This document shows positions 35,036-46,429 of a DNA stretch of 64,000 nucleotides, piece after piece. The stretch is from Morella rubra (taxonomy: Eukaryota; Streptophyta; Magnoliopsida; Fagales; Myricaceae). The notes below the pieces were generated by a model. It did not search any database. It saw nothing but the letters and a program-made list of their open reading frames with translations, and was not told the DNA's origin. Both the position numbers and the translations under genes were made by a program. The stretch lies in contig CM025853.1 in assembly GCA_003952965.2 (NCBI GenBank), positions 6,619,007-6,683,006 of the forward strand, read 5' to 3'. How positions within the stretch are numbered: position 1 is the first letter of the stretch; each line of letters opens with the position of its first letter.

Positions 35036-35599
35036 TGCGGATATGCAAATTAAATCATCATTTGGCCATATCTGATGCTGCCAGCCCAGTATTGACAAAG
35101 TCCTTGCTTGACGTGCCATGCACGAATTGATTTCGTTGACTTTCTGCAACCAGAATTTTTTATGTAGAAGCGTCACGACAACAAATTTGCTCTTTATTTT
35201 CAGTGGCGAAACCAATTTCGTCGCTAAAAATACATCTTCTTCGACGAAATTAGGAGTTCGTTGCTAAAGAGTAATCCATCTCGTTCAAACAAGTAAAATG
35301 TCGTTCGAACAAGTATTAGTGACGAAAATTGTTAAATCGTCACTAAATAAGTCTTTAGAGACGAAAATATTTTCGTCACTAAAAGAATCTTGTTCAAACA
35401 AGCAAAATGTGGTCCAAACACATGGTTGCTTAATGGTTCGAACGACAATATCTTGTTCGAACACATATTAGTGACGAAAATTTCTAATTCGTCACTAAAT
35501 AAATCTTTAGGACGAAAGTAGTTTCGTCACCCAAATCATCTCGTTCGAACAATAAAAATGTGGTTCCAAGTGGGGGAAAAATTCATTGAACGCTAAATG

Positions 35600-36010
35600 C
35601 CCTTTTGACTCCCCCGCTCCCCCTTCCCCCTTCTTAAAAAATCTCGAAGTCTCCAGCCCCTTCTTCGTCGAAGAAGCTTTTGCCCTCCGATCGCTGCCCT
35701 CTCCGTTGACAGCCCCTCCCTTCTTCATCAAAATCTCCAGCCCCTCCTCTTGTCGAAGCTCCAGTCTACGTCGAAGCTCTAGATCTCCCTCAAGCTCCCT
35801 CTCTCTCGAAATCTCTCTGTCTCTCTCACTCCCTCTCCCTCGAAATCTCAACTGTCTCTCTCAGTCATGCTGGTTCTGTCTCTCTCTCTCTATGGCCTCT
35901 CATGAGCTTGCTGCTTTTGTCTCGATTAGGTTTGATTTACTAACATTTTTTTGTTTGATTTTGTTTTCTGTTAGGTTCCGATCTTCTAGCCAAGATTTAG
36001 GGATTTGAGT
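35600..36010 (+). other. CT-rich, leader-like segment inside the non-autonomous element
   Basis: The plus strand is a pyrimidine-rich stretch (TCTCTCTCTCTCT at 35876-35890) like a plant 5' leader. An ATG at 35893 opens MASHELAAFVSIR followed by AG|GTTTG, a possible splice junction. The open frame that covers it is serine- and proline-rich because of base composition, so I do not call a protein. It looks like the captured 5' end of a host gene. Confidence 0.35.
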
Positions 36011-36694
36011 TGCTGTAGTATGATTAACGGTAAGCATTTTTTTCTGTTTGATTTTGTTTTATAGTTTTTGTTTGATTTTGTGTTTGATTTTGTGTTTGAT
36101 TTGTTTTATATTGTTGTTGGTGTAGATTGGTTTAGGGTCTAGAAAGATTGAAAATTTGGTAATTGTTATCTAGTCAAATTGTACATAATCTGTATGTTTA
36201 GTTTACCTCAGGACGATGCTCTTTTTTGTTGTTAGTTTTGCTTTTCTCTTATTTAAGTTCGACATTTAGGGAGTATTCATTCATGCCTTTAAAGGTAACC
36301 AAACATCATTTTATGTTTGAAGTTCTGAAACCAAAGCAGTTCAATGAACTTGATTGGGATTTGTAGATTTTGGATATTTGGTTGAGATTTTTTTTTTTTT
36401 GCTGATTTTGGTAGATTTTTGTAGGAGTTTTTGAAAGTTTTTTCCCTCTGTTAGACAAAGGGCTTTTGGTTTTCGTTTGCAAAGATTTGGCTTTCGTTTG
36501 CAAAGCTTGTGTGTGGAAATTGCAGGACAGTTATGACCCATATCACAATGATTATTTCAGTTTCAAGGCGATGCGTCTTCTATGTCTCTCTGTGTTGGTA
36601 TAATTGTTTTATGGAAACTGTTCTTGGGATCTTGGAGGATTTTAGACTTCCTACCATATGAATATTACTCAGATAAGCCAAATATTGCTTTTAG

Positions 36695-36806
36695 TTGAAA
36701 GTGAGATTTTAAACTCATTAGATGTAGTCCAGATGTTGTCTATTGACCACAGGTTTGGTGAAACTAACTTGCCTATAGATGACATCGCTGCAGTTTTCCT
36801 CTTGGT
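36695..36806 (+). other. Exon-like segment inside the non-autonomous element
   Basis: The segment is bounded by TTGCTTTTAG| and TCCTCTTG|GTAAAT, good acceptor and donor sequences. It is open in one frame (ESEILNSLDVVQMLSIDHRF, then GETNLPIDDIAAVFL). The rest of 36,010-37,600 is intron-like, T-rich DNA. The protein family is not recognised with confidence. Confidence 0.35.
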
Positions 36807-38029
36807 AAATTTCCTCTTTCTGATTCTTCAAATTTCTTAGCTGGAAAGAAAGAATTATATCATTTGTATCATAGATAGGAATTGTTCATTATTAGGCAAT
36901 GAAACAACCAACAAAACTTTAGTAGGTGAGTAAAAGAGCCAAAACCCAGTAGTTATCATGTTGGTACATGAATAATACACTGTTTTGTCGAAATGGAATA
37001 TTATGAAAGGATGCAAATTCTATAAGCAATTTTCTCTGCCCAGATGGATGACTAGATTTAGGATATTCAAATTAAAGATGATGATAATTTGATAACAACA
37101 ATAAGGTGGAACATTTGCACCCATATGACATGGTTATTTTTTGTGCAATTTCTGATGCAACTAAAAGAAATTACCATTTAGAGTGTAGTTGTTGCAGAAC
37201 AAAATGAACTCTAGACAAAGAAATTTGGTATTTACTTTCTTTGAATTTGTGTTTGTTTGTTTGATTTTATCATATTTATTTACTCTGAATTTGTGTTTGT
37301 TTTTATTTTATTTTTTCATAGTTATAAATTCTTTCTGGAAGAATGTCTTGATTATGCGAATATTTTGGTCTTTTGCAAAGGAATTGCTGAAAAGATAAAA
37401 GAAACAGAGGAGAAAAGCCAAGAAAACAGATGAAATAATTGCCAGCAAATACTTGTTTCTCTTTTATATTTATTAAATTTGTTTGTTGTGCTAATTGAAC
37501 AAGATTTTCTTATTTTCTCCTTGTATTTTGAATAATGGCTATTCAATATATTTCATTTCATATTATTACTCATGAAATTATGCATTTTCTTGTAGCCTTA
37601 TTTAAAATACAACTAAAACAATAAACTTCGAAATAGCAATTTTAAATGAATAAAGTAATTTCTCAAGAAATCATAAAAACATTCACCTTCAAACAAAATA
37701 AGGAAACATTCAAGTTCGAATGAAATTTATTGTTTGAACAAGCAAATCTGTTCAAACAACCAATGATGACTATCAAATTTTACAGATTTGCGACGAAATA
37801 TTCTTGTTCAAACACCTTTGCTTGTTCAAATGGATATCCATAGCGATGATTTTAAATTTTCGTTGCTGATGACTTTCAGCGACGGCATTTTGGCAACGGA
37901 AATTTTTCGTCACTAAAGACTTTTAGCTATGAAATGGTTATTTTTCGCGACAAAAAATTTCGCCACTGGAGGTTAAAACTGTGGCGTGGGCTGAGTTAAT
38001 CCAGGATGGATTGTAAGCTACTTAGCTCC

Positions 38030-38350
38030 AACGCGCGCAGTCCAAAAATTGGGGTGCATAAATCCGACCCCCCCGAATATGGACCGAGATGTTTGGTCCA
38101 ATCTCGAAGTGACGTGTGACGAACTTGCCTCCCCTTTAATTACGCTAAAAGACCCAGCCGGATAAACGAGAAGTTTATGATTGCCTAAAGGGGGTCTGCA
38201 CTTAAACTAGCGATGAAAGTTTGAAAAGCAAAACAAAGAATACTGCGTAAAAAGAAAAAAATCAGCACCATTCGAAAAATCCTCAGAATATCATATTTTT
38301 ATGGAACAAGTTTAAGAGCTTTCGGCAGAGTAGAATTGACACGCTAAACG
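38030..38350 (+). repeat. Duplicated block C, copy 1
   Basis: GCAGTCCAAAAATTG, then CCGAGATGTTTGGTCCAAT, CGCTAAAAGACCCAGC and GAGCTTTCGGCAGAGTAGAA are collinear with 44180-44410. In copy 2 the block lies next to the left flank of the transposon site. Confidence 0.75.
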
Positions 38351-39970
38351 TTCAGTAATAATTGTCACTTTGCCCTTTAGCCTGAATATGGTGCCCATTG
38401 AGTGCAACAATTAACGACTAATTAGAACAATAATCACATAATTTTCACTTCTTACAATAAATATCGATCAGTTCAAAATCTTCATGGAGATCTCTTTCAC
38501 GAGCTGGAGGAGAGTCAACATTTGGCCCACTATGACGACAACCTGCCAAGACAACCAAAAAGATCTGATACTACTTGATACGGGTTAACCGGAGAAAGCA
38601 CGGGACACCTCGTGAGCACCTCGGGCTGGTTGGAATGTTTCGGAAGAATGGACACCTTGGGAATAATAGGAACCTCAGGATAGTAATGAGACTTTGAGAT
38701 ATTTTTGGAAGGTCGGGATAGTGTTTGGATAGCTCGGGATGTTTGTGAGAGTGTGAATATAAGGAAACACTTGGGAACACACTCTAACTCACACACTCGA
38801 TAGATAAGCTCATCACCCAAGTATAACAAAGGGATACAGAAATCAAGAAATCATCACCCAATGTAATCCAACACGGGATAAGAGTAAGAACTCCACCTAT
38901 CATAATCTACGAAAGATAAGAGTTTGGAGAAGAAATCCTTCTCCAAAGAAGCCTAAGGCTCATGTTGTAAAAACTCAAAATCTGTATTTTTCCACTACTA
39001 GAGAAGGGTTTAAATAGCAAAGCTTGGAACAACCCTCCAAGCATAAGTAAATGACAAATACAACTTCCAAAATTTTAATTAAGACTTAGAAAATAGAAAA
39101 GACTCTAAGGAAAATGAAAAGACTTAGTGAAAATTCAATAGAACAAGCAAAAAATAGCAAAATCGTCCAAAATTCGCTAACCTCGTAACTAGCTGCCAGC
39201 CTAACTTCCTTGGAGTAATTTTACAATAAATTTGTCTAGAGAACTCCAAATTTTACGCCGTTTGATCCGTTGGAAACTAGACTTGTAGAGCTTTCCAACA
39301 AATCATAACTCGAATAAGACTCTTCATAAATCATTCTAAAATTTAATTTCAATCACAACCTTTGGTGCTGACCACGCCTGTGTCAAGCAGGTGGGTGAAA
39401 TGAATCTGTATCATGATTCTCGCTGTCTTTGCTCAAGCCAAGAGGTGAGCTGTAGGCAAGCAAAAATTCTCTGTAAGAATTTCCCAGCCTTAGCTCAAGC
39501 CAAGAGGCAAGTGGCAGGTGAGCGAGTCTTCAATCCGGAGATAACTCATAACTCTTTTTGGTATGGGTCCAGCTCCTTGAATTTATCTTTATCTTCATCT
39601 TTTCAAATTTGAAAGCTTCTTCAACGTTATCTTCTTGATGGATAACTTCAACAATATTCCTTTTGAACGCTTTAAACAAAAATATATCCAAGATCATTGA
39701 TAGAAAAATACAACTCACATTTAAAAAACAATTTGACACATATCTTGCCAAAATACAAATTAACACTAACAGAGTGCATAATCGAAAGCTTCATGTATGG
39801 TACAAACGGAACAAAGCAAGCATACAACAGCGCCTAAAGGCCGCGTGTACGCATAATTTGTAAACATGACCCCCAATGTCTAGGTACCCACATATATATG
39901 TGCTTATTAATTTATAAGCGGGAAAACGATATGTGAGTGAACACAACACCATGATCAGATGAGTGATCAG
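38351..39970. other. Region downstream of the P450 pseudogene
   Basis: No gene is supported. At 38430-38490 lies TTCACTTCTTACAATAAATAT, which recurs at 42448 on the other side of the P450. 38,580-38,720 contains loosely repeated GGGA(C/T)ACCT and TCGGGA units on the plus strand. A minus-strand frame through it is low in information and was not called. Confidence 0.45.
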
Positions 39971-41782
39971 CTATATCGAAGAAGCAAATGGGTTGAAGTG
40001 AACAACTGGAAGGCATATAAGTGGATGAGCCATGTGTAGAAAAGAGCCTTTTTCACTTTCCATATTAACCTTAGCTTCTCCATCTCCGCCAACCTTCCAA
40101 TCAAAGCATTGAACCATGGCTGCAACTGTCCTATATAGTATAGTCAACGCCAACTTTGCACCGGGGCATGCTCTCCTCCCCGCCCCAAAAGTAAGTAAAT
40201 TTAAATTTTCTCCCACAGCTTCTTCCTCTAATTTTGTAGAAACTAGGAACCTTTCTGGCCAGAACTCATTCGGATTTAACCATGACTCTGGATCTCTCAT
40301 TATCGCGTACAGATTGATTGACATCATGGACGCTTTGGGTATATCGAAACCTTGTATCTTACAATCTTGGCGGGCTGACCTTGTGGTTACAGGTAGCGGC
40401 GGATATAGTCTTAATCCTTCTTTTACAACTGCTTGCAAGTATGGGAGACCTGCGACGTCTGATTCCTCCACCAGTCTAGAACTACCAACAACTGACTTTA
40501 TCTCTTGTCTGAGCTTGTTGAATGCATTTGGATGGTTGATAAGCTCAGCAATTGTCCATAATATGGTCTCTGATGTGGTGCCAAAGCCTCCAATAAAAAG
40601 ATCCTACAACATTCGAGTCAATGAGAGAAAGACTAAGAGTTTAAATATGATCTCATTACAAGTAGACCTTAAGGTATTCTAAGCATTGGGCAAGTCTTTA
40701 ACCTTTTCTTTTTCTTGTACACGAGTCTGCTTTCATAAAACCAAACGTTAATATTATGTTTTTGAAAATAGTTGAAATTGTGCTTTATCAGCAATCAGCA
40801 TCATCTTTCAAAGAACCAAACAAAACAAAAAATGGAAAAATTAATGATCGGTGATTTAAAGCTAAGAGGCAGAAACTTTACCACCATTAAAGCCTTGAGA
40901 TGGGATCTGGTCATCTCGACATCAGCCTTATCATCTTTATGCAGCTTCAATAACATATCCGTTAAATCTTCATGCTGTATCTTCTTGTTCTGATCTTCAT
41001 GATCCTTCAGCATCCTTTCCAAAAACGCATCAAACTTTAAGTGCAAATTCCTGTTCTGCTTCGTATACAGCAGGGAAACCAATTTTCCCAGCGGCCCGAA
41101 CACATCCCCAAGAATCATCCTTGAACCTACCTCAAAGGTTTCTTTCACCAGCTCCCGAATCCCTTCAGCTTCATCACCTTTGTCTGAACACCTTGCGCTC
41201 ACGACTAGCCTGCTAAGAGCGTTACTTGTGAGCTTCATGAGCTCTGCACCCACATCAACAAGCTCTTTCTTCTCAGCACACTCAACCAAACTGTGCAAAA
41301 ATCGGATCAGTTCTTCCTCTCGAACAGCCCGTGAGCGTTCAATCTGCCTGGGAGAAAGCAGTTCGGTCATCAATACCTTCCTGACAAACCGGAAATAATC
41401 ACCATACGGGGTGGAAAACAACCCATATTTTTTGTACGGCGTTTCTTCGGCGGACGAACCTAGTTTTCGCATGGTCCGCGAAAGCGAGATCCTGGATTTT
41501 GAATATTTCTGTCGCCATAGCAGGCGATGAAACGACGATCCACCGAGAAGCTCCAAGGTGGAGACGGAAAAGTGGACCATACTTGGCGGAGAGGCTTTGC
41601 AAAGATATGTGGAAGTGTGGCCCGAGGAGGTGGAGGTGACCGATTAGTGGGAGGGCTGGTGGGATCGGGGGAAGGTGAGATGAGTCCCTGACTTGGTACG
41701 CTTGCCGAAGACGTATTTCAATAATAAGGTCGAGAGCAAACACAGAAGGAAGCAGAGCAAGTAATATTGGAAACCGGCCATG
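39971..41782 (-). pseudogene. Cytochrome P450, CYP71 clan, CYP712-like, two exons, two frameshifts
   Basis: An ER-anchored haem mono-oxygenase by family. Exon 1 is 41782-40882 and exon 2 is 40603-39971; the 278-bp phase-0 intron has GT and TTGTAG ends. The total is about 511 codons, the normal length. The start at 41782 gives a hydrophobic anchor (MAGFQYYLLCFLLCLLSTLL). Then come the proline hinge LPPIPPALPLIGHLHLLG, APYGDY-like TPYGDYFRF, the I-helix GGFGTTSE, K-helix KEGLR, FWPERF, and the haem loop FGAGRRACPG with its cysteine. One frameshift lies at about 41700-41745, before the hinge, and one at about 41428-41450; exon 2 is intact. The I-helix acidic residue (usual AGTDTS) is glycine here. 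Stretches such as ASRWIVVSSPAMATEIFK and ELVDVGAELMKLTSNA resemble CYP712 more than CYP93 or CYP705, from memory. Sequencing error could explain the shifts. Confidence 0.88.
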
Positions 41783-41886
41783 CTAGACGTTGTATCCTAT
41801 CTCAACCTCGGAGGCTCGGAGTTATGTGAAACTACGCTGTGGCCTGCTAGTCTGGGAAACCTGGGAAGTATTTAACCTGGGAAACC

Positions 41887-41897
41887 TATATATATAA
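41887..41897 (-). promoter_or_regulatory. Probable TATA box of the P450 gene
   Basis: On the minus strand TTTTTATATATATAGG lies about 105 bp upstream of the start codon at 41782. This is a normal distance for a plant core promoter with an 80-base leader. No other promoter element is claimed. Confidence 0.55.
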
Positions 41898-41899
41898 AA

Positions 41900-43164
41900 A
41901 ACAGATCACATAAACCGGTCCATTTAAAATTATATCCTAGGAAATGATTTGTTAAAAATGAATTCCTCAAGTACTATATTAATAATTAAATCTTAATTAA
42001 TTAACCTTAGAAGTGGGACGTCTTTGGCAAGCTCTCACATTTCGCGCCTTCGTGCTTTTATTTTATTTTCATATATATATTATGTTATGGTAAACATAAA
42101 AAAAGAAAAAGAAAAAGGAAAAAGGAGATGGACAATGTGGACGTTGTTACCTATAGCTGTACTACACATAATAAAATACTGTCTTGGGCAAGTCACATGT
42201 TGCTCGTTTCTGCTATTTTAATGTTTTTCTTTTAGAAATTTTATTTATGTCATTCTAGTCGATCGAGAAAATTAAGAAGATCGTGAAGATTTTTAGAAAA
42301 TCTGGATAATATTGAAAATCACTATCACTTATTTGTTTTCAATTCAACTATCATAGTTCAATTATGATACAGATCATACAAAAACTATCAAAGCGTCGAC
42401 TTTCTAATTAATTAATTGACTGCTAATATCTCGAAATAATGTTCACTTCTTGCAATAAATATTGAATTCAAAGTCTTCAGTTACTTATAGCATGTTGTAA
42501 TGTTATATTGCAAAAATAAATTTGCACACACTTGCAATCAAAAAGTCACAAATAAAAAGAAGAAAGAGAGTTATTTCGTGCGAAATTCAACGCTCACCCT
42601 AGTATCCACCAAATGATAGAATTCAGATAGTGGAAAAGTTTCTCTTCCTTTGGCCGACAAAGGTCATGAGAATAGTGGAGTAGTATCCTCCTCAATTGAC
42701 TATATTTAAATTATATGGTGAAGTTTCGGAGAAAAATACAACATGTTAATCTAACAGTATTTCAATATATAGTGTTTTACATTGAATAAGGCTGTAAATG
42801 AACCATTCATGAACAGTTCGAGTTTGGCTCGTATAAGCTTTGATCGTTTAATAAATGAGCCCAGTTTTAACATCATATCTAACTCGAATTTAAAACAAGC
42901 TAAACTTAACTAAACTTGGCTTGGCTTAATTTAAGCTGACAAACAAAATTCATATAGGTTCAATTCGGCTCATTTGAACTTATTTAAAAGTTTATATATA
43001 TATATACACACACATTAGTATGTTCTCTACATTCTTTATGTTTGCTGTTTATATATTTTTCTGTGGTTATGTGTTTATATGTTTATCTATACATTACTAC
43101 CTTTTGTTTAGTATCATTTAGGTATCTGTATCGCTTAGTTATTTATGTCACGTCATTGAATTTG
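41900..43164. other. Upstream region of the P450 pseudogene
   Basis: No gene is seen. At 42345-42485 lies a block with TAATTAATTAATTGAC and TTCACTTCTTGCAATAAATAT. Parts of it recur at 38430-38490 (same orientation) and, inverted, at 45470-45575 and 46325-46411. A (TA)n(CA)n run lies at 42995-43014. Confidence 0.5.
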
Positions 43165-43375
43165 TTGGAAATCTAGAACGAAATGTAGTGGAGAGAGTGA
43201 TTTTACAATTATGGCCTAAACCCTAACAGTAATTTTCTAATGCTGAAAATCTAGGTAGTTTTTTAAAATCTCATAAAACCTCCAATATATAATAATTTTG
43301 AAATTTCCCTAAAAATGAACATGTGATCCACGGCTTCTACCTACTAATTAGGTCAATTCCCCTGAAACGTTATTA
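43165..43375 (+). repeat. Duplicated block B, copy 2
   Basis: GGAAATCTAGAACGAAATGT through GTGATCCACGGCTTCTACCT is collinear with 34225-34410. Confidence 0.75.
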
Positions 43376-44179
43376 CCCTCTCCAGCGGATCACTTGTTCC
43401 GGAAGTTTATTATCAAGTATGAGATAGTTTATAGGACAGTCTAATCAACTTCAGTTGAATAATGCCTATTTCTTGTGGATAGATAGTTTCCCAAGAGAAT
43501 TTTTTATTTTTGCAAATTAAGTTCCCAGAGACAATGTTTGCATTGAGTAAAAAAAGATAATGTTTGACCGAGCAGAAACTTGTTGCAGTGATTTGTGCTT
43601 TAAAAGTAAGGGAATTTGGCATTTTAATGCTTACATTTTGCACCTTATTACAGATTGGTCCTTCGATTTTAAACTTTAAAATTTTGATCCCACATTTTTC
43701 AGTATTTGATATAGACGTTGACATGGCTTTACCTACGTTCTTAAATTTACCATTTGAGTTTCTCATCACCAACACTGGCCCAATTCAAGAACCTTCATCA
43801 CCACCCTTCGTATGAAATGCCACCGTCAGGAGGCTGTGGGAAGGGGACTTAATGGCGGAATTCAATGGCCGCAATGAGGGAGATGATCTTCCCAATAGCG
43901 GCAATGCAAAGACTCGTCACAACAGTGACGAAAATGGACGCTGCTTCCATGTTGGATGAACTACGTGGACACTGCTTCCATGTTGGACGACGTCGTTTGC
44001 TATAGACCTAGCTTAGTTGGAGCTGATGAGTCAGCTTACATGACTTTGTTTAATGCCATGTGGACCTCAAACTGACGTGGCAGTACTGTCGTTAAGAAAA
44101 AAGATAAAATCTTAACGAAAGTGTGTTTTCTCTCAGTCTCTTACCCCACAATTTTCTATGTGGAAGCATGGGTTGGGAA
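43376..44179. other. Spacer holding the empty transposon site
   Basis: No gene is supported. 43,570-44,120 includes GACGTTGACATGG and AACTGACGTGGCAGTAC phrases common in diverged plant repeats. At 44161-44177, TGGAAGCATGGGTTGGG corresponds to the joined flanks of the element at 35174-37984. Confidence 0.45.
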
Positions 44180-44410
44180 GTGTTGTAAGTTTCTAAACCC
44201 AGTCCAAAAACTTTGTAGGCCTAAAGACTCAGCCTATCCAAACTCTATCCCGAGATCTTTGGTCCAACCGCAAAGAAGGCTGGCCTAGCTTGCTACCTTC
44301 TTAATCCCGCCAAAAGATCTAGCGTTCCATAATGGGACTCTTGTAAGATAAATCCTCAAAATCTCTCATCAAGGGACTTTCAGCAGTTTAGAATTGAGCC
44401 ACACCGGACC
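44180..44410 (+). repeat. Duplicated block C, copy 2
   Basis: CAGTCCAAAAACTTTG, CCGAGATCTTTGGTCCAAC and GACTTTCAGCAGTTTAGAA match 38030-38350 in order and orientation. Confidence 0.75.
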
Positions 44411-46411
44411 AACCATCCAACAGAAGGTTAAGGCTACCTGTAAAAGTGGCAATTAGAGTGCAGCCGGTGCTGATACTCTCTTCATTCAGATTTCTGGCTA
44501 GAGATCGGTCGCCTATGCTTGTGACATGTTCAAGAGTTTTGGAAGCATTTCTAGTTAATGTGAAGAGCAAGTTGTGCTCTTGCCCTCACTACACATTTGA
44601 TCCAAGCTCGAGCGAGACTTGAAATGAAGCAACAGAGAGTTCACATTTGTTTGATATTGGATATATTTACGCTCAACCAATGCTCCAGCGAGAAGCTACG
44701 TATTTCAAAAAACCCAAATTTTTCAAAGCCCTATAAAAGAAAAAACTTAAGGTATCTCTCATGTTCATTGGTGGGTTGTCCATTAACCCCAGGGAAGCAG
44801 TTCTTGAGTTTCCTTGAGCCCCCCAATTGAGTGAGAAAAATCTCTTGATACTCATTACTTAAATCTATCAGTTTTTCTCCTATAAAATCATAATTTAATC
44901 CATTCTTTAGTTGTGAAACATCCAGAGTGTCTAAATGATTGTAAGGATTTATTTTTAGTGAATTTCTAGTGGTTGTTAGCCCGGAATGATTTTTCCTTTG
45001 AATGGTATTTTAAAGGTTTTCTACTTTGTGAATAAAATCCTTGTCTTCTCATGTGATTTATTATTTTACTTTTTATGTGATTACTTATTTTGTTGATTGA
45101 GTTATTATTATACATATCTAGGCTAAACAATTTTAGACCATGTACTAAAATAATTATTGAATTTTTTTTTATCGGAAAACACTTATTTATCCCTTTTAGG
45201 TGTTGTTAAGGTCTAAACTATGTTTTTCAGGTGCCTTTAGACTCGGTACAACAAACTAGTTAGTTGTGTAATAAGAGTCTCGACTGCAAAGCAAAGTATG
45301 AAGACTGGCATACATAAAGAAATAGAAAGAGTTTTTTTACGCAGGCCGACCAGAACCTAGTGCTTCGCTCTTTTACAAAATAAAAAAAGTGCACATCGAA
45401 TGTTAATGGGGTTAACTATAACTATAAAAACAAAATTATTTGATACAAACTCTAAAAATAATAATGCATGCAAATCTCTGAAACATTATAATTTTGAGGA
45501 CATAATTACATGTCAATTAATTAATTAAAAAGTGAAAGCTTTGATAGTTGAACTATCTGCGTCATACTTGCTTGCAGAAAAAAGTATTCTTTTCCGGATT
45601 TTCTCAAGATAGAGAATTCATAAAAAAAAAAAGGGGCGGGGGGAACACGCAAAAATATTTGACTTGCTCAAGATAGAGAATATTTTATTATGTGGAGTGT
45701 GAATTTTGCCTGAGGTAATATTTTTAAGGTATTGAATATATACCTGGACATCAACTGTACTTCTATCTAGCTACTGTTTTCGATTATTGTTGCGTAAATA
45801 ATATTTTAAAGGAATAAAAAAGCCAGAACGCACACCTGCAGGTGACTTGCCGAAAATTATGGACGATATTCCTGGCCACGACATAAATTTCGTGTTGAAA
45901 GTGTTCTTTAGTCACGAATTTTGTGTCGTCTCTGAAAGGTAGACCGGGTACCCATTTTGGGACGACATCAAATTTTCGTCGCCAAAAGTTAACCTTCAGA
46001 ATTGAAAGTATTAAGACAACAACGAAAAAAAAAAAAAAACAGAACGAAAAACAACAGTTTATGATAGGGATCGACCTGTCATACATTTGTTCTTATAATT
46101 TCCATGGGCCGGTATTGGAACAGTCCCAATAGTCACTAAACTTGAAAAAAAAAAACATTTGGCCATATATATATCATGACCTGTCACATAATTAGATTAA
46201 TCAAGATGAGGAGCCAATTTGTAAGCTGAAAGCAACGGGACATGTCACCATGTGCACTTGAAAATAAAATTAGTCCACATCTACTACAATATAAACAAAA
46301 CCATATGATCGATAATGCAAATCTCTGAAACATTATTTCGAGGATATTAAAAGTCAATTAATTAATTAAAAATTTAAAGATTTGATAGTTGAAGTATCTG
46401 TATCATTCAAT
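44411..46411. other. Gene-free DNA between the duplicated blocks and E2
   Basis: 44,880-45,080 resembles the end of a copia-type LTR (GTGGTTGTTAGCCCGG, then AGGTTTTCTACTTTGTG), but no matching ends were found. 45,840-46,010 holds a remnant of a TTCGTCGCCAAAAGTT-type transposon end. 45470-45575 and 46325-46411 are direct copies of one AT-rich repeat, and E2 lies at the end of the second copy. Confidence 0.45.
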
Positions 46412-46424
46412 CACTACAAGAAAA
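46412..46424 (+). repeat. E2 terminal inverted repeat (3' end of element)
   Basis: CACTACAAGAAAA is identical to the E1 ends. The bases before it (AAT) would be the target duplication, but the other side is missing. Confidence 0.9.
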
Positions 46425-46429
46425 AAATA

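Larger units (their letters stand above)
35174..37984. mobile_element. Non-autonomous CACTA-like element with foreign interior
   Basis: The segment is bounded by a 3-bp duplication, CGT (35171-35173 and 37985-37987), and by ends that read CACGACAAC...CAGTGGCGAAA and, inverted, CCACAG...CCAGTGGCGAAA. The inner CAGTGGCGAAA-type inverted repeat is the best conserved part. Subterminal TTCGTTCGAAC / GTTCAAAC and TTAGTGACGAAA units fill 35220-35570 and 37690-37930. The paralogous block at 44161-44177 (TGGAAGCATGGGTTGGG) reads straight across the site, so it is an empty-site control. The termini have diverged from CACTA. No transposase is inside. Confidence 0.72.

Noticed and set aside
35586..36008. 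140-codon serine/proline-rich plus-strand open frame
   Set aside because: The composition follows from the CT-rich leader-like DNA, and the minus strand is equally open. No protein is claimed.
36695..36806. Terpene-synthase call for the exon-like segment
   Set aside because: Only about 13 residues are loosely similar, with no DDxxD or other motif nearby, so the resemblance was not used for naming.
38530..38829. 99-codon minus-strand frame with repeated PEVPIIPKVSI-type phrases
   Set aside because: It has no start context, no homology that I recognise, and arises from repeated TCGGGA-type bases.
40116..40682. 188-codon plus-strand frame
   Set aside because: It is the antisense shadow of P450 exon 2, which has clear domain motifs on the minus strand.
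43564..43815. 83-codon plus-strand frame
   Set aside because: It lies in diverged repeat DNA with phrases common to plant dispersed repeats and shows no domain.
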